Positions 4,474 to 6,210 of a DNA stretch of 6,210 nt are shown here, in pieces (position 1 is the first letter of the stretch; each line of letters opens with the position of its first letter). Both the position numbers and the translations under genes were made by a program. This stretch comes from Myxococcota bacterium (GTDB lineage: Bacteria > Myxococcota_A > Polyangia > HGW-17), in NCBI GenBank assembly GCA_018821745.1, contig JAHJLU010000701.1, positions 1 through 6,210 on the forward strand. The letters are read 5' to 3'. The notes beneath the pieces were generated by a model, which searched no databases, was not told the DNA's origin, and worked only from the letters and a program-made list of their open reading frames with translations.

Positions 4474-6210
4474 ATGAAAACAACGCTGGTCTCAACACTT
4501 CTCATTTTCGGGCAACTGATCGGCTTGGGGGCCTGTACCTCCCGGTCTTCCACCACAGAGTCCTGTGGAGATAACGTTATGGATCCGGGAGAAGAGTGCG
4601 ACGGGGTTGAGTTCGGGGGAAAAAGCTGCGCCTATCTGGGCTACTATGGTGGAACCCTTGCCTGCAATGATGACTGTACCCTCAATATCGGCCCCTGTGA
4701 GGCACAGGGACAATGTGGAGACGACGTTCTGCAAGATGGGGAAGACTGTGAAGGGAGCGTGGGAAACGCTACCTGTATAAGTCTGGGGCTCAACTTTACC
4801 GGTGGCACCCTCTCCTGTGGCGACAATTGTCGTTACGACACCTCCCAGTGTACGGGCATCGGCTTCTGCGGCGACTCAAACTGGCAGTCAAGTCTCGGTG
4901 AAAGCTGTGACGGGACCGACGTCGCCGGGCTCTCCTGCAGTGACTTTGACCTGCGGGGGCCGGGGCTTGCGTGCCTCCCCGACTGCAGTGACTTTGATCT
5001 CTCCGTGTGTGAGTCCAACGGCGAGTGTGGTGACGGAGTTATTCAGGATTCTGTCGCCGAGGTGTGTGACGGGACAAACCTCGGTGGCAATGAGTGCGCT
5101 GATCTGGGGTTTTACGGAAGCGGTCTCGCCTGCGGTGCTGGCTGCATGGACTTTGATGTCTCCGCCTGCGAGAGTAATGGCATGTGCGGTGACAGTGTTG
5201 TCCAGAGCGGGTACGGTGAACTCTGTGATGGTGGAAATCTCAACGGGGCCACCTGCATCACTCTGGGCCACTACGGCCCGGGCAGTGTTGTGTGTGACTC
5301 GAGTTGCCAACTGGATGACAGCGCGTGTGATCGTTGTGGCGATGGTGTCATACAGGGCTCCAGGGGGGAGGAGTGTGAGGGGACCGATATTGGAACAGCG
5401 GCCTGTGCTGACAGGTACCTGACTCAGGGGACCGTTGCCTGCCTCGATTGTGAGTTTGACTATGCCGGGTGCTGGGGGTTTGCCTTCGATTCCCTCAGTG
5501 TTGGTCGTCTTCACGGGTGCGCGCTGAATGGCGACGGGTTTGCACTCTGCTGGGGTGATGACTCCTCGGGACAAATGGGGAACAGCACATTTAGCGCTTC
5601 TGCCACGCCGGTGTATGTCCTCAATTTCAGCCACGCTGTTTTCTCCACGGCCTCCTTCTCGGCGGTGCGGTCCGGGGGGAAGCACACCTGCGGCATGACG
5701 ACCACGGGGACGGCATACTGCTGGGGAGATATGACCTATGGGCAGCTGGGAAACGGCATCATTATGGTCACTTACTCCACGTCGCCGGAACCTGTCGCCA
5801 TGCCGGGCTCCGTGCAGTTCGCCAACCTGGATTCGGGTCTGTATCACTCCTGCGCGGTGGACACCGGCGGCAGCGCATGGTGCTGGGGCAGTAACAGCGT
5901 GGGGCAACTGGGCGCGGGGGTTGCGACACTGAAGTTGAGCGTGCCTACGGCGGTAGTGATGCCTCCGGGGGTCACTTTCGCTACTCTGGCCGCCGGCGGG
6001 GCACACACCTGTGCTCTGGAACCTTCGGGCAGCGCCTGGTGCTGGGGTGACAATACCATGGGGTGCCTGGGTGACGGGACGCTCGTGTCACAACTGGCTC
6101 CCGCTGCGACCATCATGCCCCCCTCCGTTGTTTTTACGCAGATTTCTGCGGGGAGCAGCCACACCTGCGCCCTGGATGCGGCGGGCAACGCCTGGTGCTG
6201 GGGCAACAAC
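4474..6210 (+). CDS. Lipoprotein with six tandem six-cysteine modules and RCC1 repeats, 3' end outside window
   Basis: Open from ATG 4474 to the right edge (579 codons visible). GAGG (4463-4466) lies seven bases before the ATG. The signal MKTTLVSTLLIFGQLIGLGAC has a canonical lipobox L-G-A-C with C21 lipidated. Residues 31-333 are six modules of about 50 residues, each starting C-G-D and holding exactly six cysteines, with E-x-C-(D/E)-G around the second cysteine and usually L-G before the fourth. This is the style of the Myxococcus-type cysteine-rich disulfide repeats. From about residue 344 come at least five RCC1-type propeller repeats, each with H-x-C-x9-C-W-G, and most with G-Q-(L/M)-G just after. 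Expected location is the outer membrane or cell surface: a disulfide-stiffened stalk carrying a beta-propeller for protein binding. The binding partner is unknown. No protease, glycosidase or other enzyme motif is visible so far. The gene is divergent from the lysine-rich lipoprotein gene. Confidence 0.93.
   Translation, partial: MKTTLVSTLLIFGQLIGLGACTSRSSTTESCGDNVMDPGEECDGVEFGGKSCAYLGYYGGTLACNDDCTLNIGPCEAQGQCGDDVLQDGEDCEGSVGNATCISLGLNFTGGTLSCGDNCRYDTSQCTGIGFCGDSNWQSSLGESCDGTDVAGLSCSDFDLRGPGLACLPDCSDFDLSVCESNGECGDGVIQDSVAEVCDGTNLGGNECADLGFYGSGLACGAGCMDFDVSACESNGMCGDSVVQSGYGELCDGGNLNGATCITLGHYGPGSVVCDSSCQLDDSACDRCGDGVIQGSRGEECEGTDIGTAACADRYLTQGTVACLDCEFDYAGCWGFAFDSLSVGRLHGCALNGDGFALCWGDDSSGQMGNSTFSASATPVYVLNFSHAVFSTASFSAVRSGGKHTCGMTTTGTAYCWGDMTYGQLGNGIIMVTYSTSPEPVAMPGSVQFANLDSGLYHSCAVDTGGSAWCWGSNSVGQLGAGVATLKLSVPTAVVMPPGVTFATLAAGGAHTCALEPSGSAWCWGDNTMGCLGDGTLVSQLAPAATIMPPSVVFTQISAGSSHTCALDAAGNAWCWGNN
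4564..5472 (+). repeat. Six tandem six-cysteine disulfide modules (coding repeat)
   Basis: The modules begin at residues 31, 81, 132, 185, 238 and 288 (bases 4564, 4714, 4867, 5026, 5185, 5335). The cysteines are 31/42/52/64/68/75; 81/92/101/115/119/126; 132/145/155/167/171/179; 185/198/208/220/224/232; 238/251/261/274/278/285; 288/301/311/323/326/333. Three disulfides per module are likely. Module 6 is shorter between cysteines 4 and 5 (two residues, where the others have three). The linkers before modules 4 and 5 both read E-S-N-G, which suggests recent duplication of that unit. Confidence 0.85.
5503..6210 (+). repeat. Five RCC1-type propeller repeats, array continues beyond window
   Basis: The anchor H-x-C-x9-C-W-G occurs with cysteines at 349/359, 406/416, 460/470, 513/523 and 565/575, so the repeat length is 57, 54, 53 and 52 residues. 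The G-Q-(L/M)-G turn typical of RCC1 follows repeats 1-3; in repeat 4 it reads G-C-L-G. RCC1 propellers usually have about seven blades, so one or more blades probably lie past the right edge. Confidence 0.85.

Noticed and set aside
4178..4498. In-frame upstream extension of the lysine-rich lipoprotein to a start at 4498
   Set aside because: It would bury the lipoprotein signal 107 residues inside, overlap the start of the divergent gene, and ignore the strong ribosome binding site at 4182-4188.
4888..6006. 372-codon open frame on the minus strand
   Set aside because: It is antisense to the cysteine-module and RCC1 gene, whose protein repeats are unmistakable. The long antisense frame follows from the repeated codon use of the real gene.
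1..6210. CRISPR array, tRNA, rRNA, insertion sequence or prophage element
   Set aside because: No regularly spaced identical repeats with unique spacers, no tRNA-like or rRNA sequence, and no transposase, integrase or terminal inverted repeats were seen on either strand.

Overview
The window carries four long genes, none in an obvious operon. All four products start with an export signal: two signal-peptidase I type signal peptides and two lipoprotein signals. The style of the proteins points to a Gram-negative predator-like or deltaproteobacterial lineage in the broad sense (Myxococcota, Bradymonadota or relatives). That style is TPR plus PEGA-like modules with C-terminal membrane helices, tandem six-cysteine disulfide modules of the kind common in Myxococcus-type genomes, RCC1 repeats with paired cysteines, and a lysine-rich lipoprotein. 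Placement rests on protein style and moderately high GC only; no marker gene is present.

Layout: (1) 1-1636, minus strand: an exported protein of at least 545 residues that runs off the left edge. It ends within the window at a Cys-Gly-Glu motif that resembles the catalytic-cysteine region of transglutaminase-like proteins. (2) 1637-1771: a 135-base divergent spacer with a candidate promoter on each strand. (3) 1772-2683, plus strand: a 303-residue TPR/PEGA-like protein with two C-terminal membrane helices. (4) 2684-3025: a convergent spacer with a GC-rich stem-loop and a possible 48-codon ORF, but no clear intrinsic terminator. (5) 3026-4177, minus strand: a 383-residue, about 22% lysine, helical lipoprotein with a C-terminal heptad-repeat tail. 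(6) 4178-4473: a 296-base divergent spacer with a good promoter for the right-hand gene and a perfect 8-bp inverted repeat whose arms are 50 bp apart. (7) 4474-6210, plus strand, running off the right edge: a lipoprotein with six tandem six-cysteine modules followed by at least five RCC1-type repeats.

How they work together: no shared pathway can be read from the sequence. The common theme is the cell envelope or surface. The right-hand lipoprotein looks like a disulfide-rigidified surface stalk carrying a beta-propeller. The lysine-rich lipoprotein is divergently placed to it and could share regulation through the common spacer. The left-hand pair is also divergent. I found no mobile element, tRNA, rRNA or CRISPR array, and no clear sign of a defence system. 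The most distinctive object is the six-module plus RCC1 lipoprotein.
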